This document shows, one piece after another, positions 7,663 to 8,956 of a DNA stretch of 8,956 bases. Made by a program: the position numbers and the translations under genes. The stretch spans positions 1 through 8,956 of the forward strand of contig CALFSR010000189.1 in the NCBI GenBank assembly GCA_937916565.1. Direction: 5' to 3'. Position 1 is the first letter of the stretch, and every line of letters starts with the position of its first letter. The notes under the pieces were generated by a model. That model ran no database searches. It was not told where the DNA came from and was given only the letters and a program-made list of their open reading frames with translations. The DNA comes from an uncultured Bacillota bacterium. Lineage in GTDB: Bacteria; Bacillota; Limnochordia; Limnochordales; ZCTH02-B6.

Positions 7663-8514
7663 TTATGACCCTGCGGGCGAAGGCGCGTCCTCTTCGCCCA
7701 GCGCCGCCACAACTCCCTTGATTAGCCGTACGAACTCGCGCGCGACCCGCGCCGTCGTTTCCATGACTTCAATATGATTTAGCGGCTGGGGCAGCATGCC
7801 CGCCGCCATGTTGCTGATACAGGAGATGCCCAGCACCCGTACCCCCATGTGGCGGGCCGCGATGACCTCAGGCACCGTGGACATACCCACCGCATCCGCT
7901 CCTAGCGTGCGGAAGGCCCGGATTTCCGCCGGCGTCTCATACGTAGGGCCGCTCAGGCCCATGTAAACGCCCTCCTGAACGGAAACTCCCTCCCGCTCCG
8001 CAACGCTGCGGGCCACCGCCCGCAGCTCTGGATCGTAGGCGTACGTCATGTCCGGGAAACGGGGGCCGAAAGCGTCTTCGTTTGGCCCAAGCAACGGATT
8101 GGCGCCAAAGAGGTTGATATGGTCCGTTATCAGCATCAAGTCCCCGGGGCGAAAGGCCGGATTCAACCCGCCCGCAGCGTTGGTGACGATGAGCGTCGCC
8201 ACCCCGAGCTCCCGCAGGACCCGCACCGGGCGAACGACCTCGAGCATCGAATAGCCCTCGTAGTAGTGGATGCGGCCCTGCATGGCCCACACGGGCACCC
8301 CGGCCAGCTTCCCGGCGATCAGCCGGCCCTTGTGGCCCATCACCGTCGAGTGTGGCAAGTGCGGGATCTCCCCGTAGGGCACGGCTACGGCCTCGGTCAT
8401 CTGCTCCGCCAAGTCGCCGAGCCCGGACCCGAGAATTAGGCCGATACGCGGCCGAAGGTCGGTACGTCCGGCCACGTACGCCGCCGCCGCCCGCACCCGC
8501 TCAAGCTCTGTCAT
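7663..8514 (-). CDS. punA: Purine nucleoside phosphorylase, trimeric type
   Basis: Cytosolic salvage enzyme that splits inosine and guanosine (ribo or deoxy) with phosphate into free base and (deoxy)ribose-1-phosphate. The 283 residues fit the trimeric PNP/PupG family, usually about 270-290. Motifs: phosphate-binding LILGSGLG (27-33, S30), HSTVMGHKG (55-63), QGRIHYYEG (79-87), TNAAGGLNP (111-119), GPTYETPAE with base-contacting E193, MSTVPEV (211-217), and ISNMAAG with N235. Glu plus Asn in the base site is the pattern of enzymes preferring 6-oxopurines over adenosine. ATG at 8514 has only a modest ribosome site (GGTGG about 7 bases upstream). The gene follows rnhA by 41 bases on the same strand, with a perfect hairpin between, so the two are probably co-transcribed. 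Hypoxanthine made by the nearby YerA would enter the same salvage pool. Confidence 0.96.
   Translation of the reverse strand: MTELERVRAAAAYVAGRTDLRPRIGLILGSGLGDLAEQMTEAVAVPYGEIPHLPHSTVMGHKGRLIAGKLAGVPVWAMQGRIHYYEGYSMLEVVRPVRVLRELGVATLIVTNAAGGLNPAFRPGDLMLITDHINLFGANPLLGPNEDAFGPRFPDMTYAYDPELRAVARSVAEREGVSVQEGVYMGLSGPTYETPAEIRAFRTLGADAVGMSTVPEVIAARHMGVRVLGISCISNMAAGMLPQPLNHIEVMETTARVAREFVRLIKGVVAALGEEDAPSPAGS
7675..7699 (-). other. 8-bp perfect hairpin at the 3' end of punA
   Basis: GGGCGAAG (7675-7682) and CTTCGCCC (7692-7699) are exact complements around a 9-base loop, ending about 10 bases before the punA stop codon on the minus strand. No U-tract follows on that strand. This could be chance at this GC content, but it resembles the other stop-proximal hairpins in the window. 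Confidence 0.3.
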
Positions 8515-8535
8515 CGCGTCGCCACCGCCTCTTTC

Positions 8536-8556
8536 GACGGCGGGAGACCCGCCGTC
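8536..8556 (-). other. 9-bp perfect hairpin between rnhA and punA
   Basis: GACGGCGGG (8536-8544) and CCCGCCGTC (8548-8556) pair perfectly around a 3-base loop. On the minus strand it starts at the last base of the rnhA stop codon (8558-8556) and ends 21 bases before the punA start. No T-run follows in either direction, so it is not a standard terminator. A role in differential mRNA stability or punA translation is possible. Confidence 0.6.
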
Positions 8557-8956
8557 TACGACTCGCCCAGTTGCCCTTGTTCACCGGGTATCGCCGCGCG
8601 GGCGAGCTGGTCGGCCCGCTCGTTCCACGGGTCGCCAGAGTGACCGGCGACCTTCACCCACTCCACCTGGTGGGACCGGAGCACGTCCAGCAACTGGAGC
8701 CATAAGTCTTGGTTGTCCACGGGCTTGCCCGCCGCCGTCCGCCACCCGTTTGCCTGCCAGCGTCTTACCCATCCGAGCCGGAACGCGTTTACCACGTACG
8801 CGCTGTCGCTGTGCATTCGCACGCGGCACGGGCGCTTGAGCGCTTTCAGCGATTCGATGGCGGCCGTCAATTCCATGCGCTGGTTGGTCGTATGGCTCTC
8901 GCCGCCGCTCAGCTCCCGGCGGTGCTCTCCAAACAGCAATACCGCGGCCCACCCGC
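8556..8956 (-). CDS. rnhA: Ribonuclease HI (partial, N-terminus beyond window)
   Basis: Endonuclease cutting the RNA strand of RNA-DNA hybrids, acting at R-loops and in primer removal in the nucleoid. The frame is open to the window edge. The visible part starts inside the conserved N-terminal segment (GGWAAVLLFGEHRRELSGGE), so the YTDG block with the first catalytic Asp is missing. Seen are TTNQRMELTAAIESL with the catalytic Glu, MHSDSAYVVN with the second Asp, the basic-handle region WVRRWQANGWRTAAGKPVDN typical of the E. coli-type enzyme, WVKVAGHSGDPWNERADQLA with the His and final Asp, and a short tail. About 133 residues are visible of an expected 150 or so. punA follows 41 bases downstream. 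Confidence 0.96.
   Translation of the reverse strand, partial: GWAAVLLFGEHRRELSGGESHTTNQRMELTAAIESLKALKRPCRVRMHSDSAYVVNAFRLGWVRRWQANGWRTAAGKPVDNQDLWLQLLDVLRSHQVEWVKVAGHSGDPWNERADQLARAAIPGEQGQLGES

Overview
The window is GC-rich DNA (visibly well over 60 percent GC) carrying ordinary bacterial metabolic genes. Several features suggest a high-GC member of the Firmicutes (Bacillota): GGAGG-type ribosome binding sites, frequent TTG and GTG starts, a YerA-type adenine deaminase, sigma-A-like promoters and a ydaO-type (cyclic di-AMP) riboswitch. The exact taxon cannot be fixed from the sequence. I see no mobile elements, CRISPR arrays, tRNA or rRNA genes, frameshifts or broken genes. Two genes are cut by the window edges (yerA on the left, rnhA on the right).

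Layout: a partial YerA-family adenine deaminase (1-1025, minus) diverges from a 3-hydroxybutyryl-CoA dehydrogenase (1253-2119, plus). The 227-base gap between them holds two nested stem-loop structures. The dehydrogenase converges on a SulP-family anion transporter with a STAS domain (2149-3708, minus). Upstream of the transporter is a leader with a good match to the c-di-AMP (ydaO/yuaA) riboswitch and a terminator-like expression platform (about 3743-3916). This is the most interesting element in the window. Behind it is a clear intrinsic terminator (3982-4013) that ends the next unit: aconitase (4391-7093, minus) followed by an unrecognised 104-residue protein (4023-4337, minus). A 10-bp perfect hairpin encloses the aconitase stop codon.

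Aconitase diverges from an unrecognised 114-residue, probably coiled-coil protein (7280-7624, plus). Two back-to-back promoters lie between them, with -35 boxes 3 bp apart and an imperfect palindrome inside the aconitase promoter. The last unit is rnhA (8556-8956, partial) followed by a trimeric purine nucleoside phosphorylase (7663-8514), both minus, with a 9-bp perfect hairpin between them.

Functionally the window covers purine salvage (YerA, PNP), central carbon and acyl-CoA metabolism (aconitase, Hbd), ion transport apparently under second-messenger control (SulP), and RNA-DNA hybrid removal (RNase HI). Several gene ends carry GC-rich hairpins without U-tracts, a recurrent arrangement that may be meaningful.
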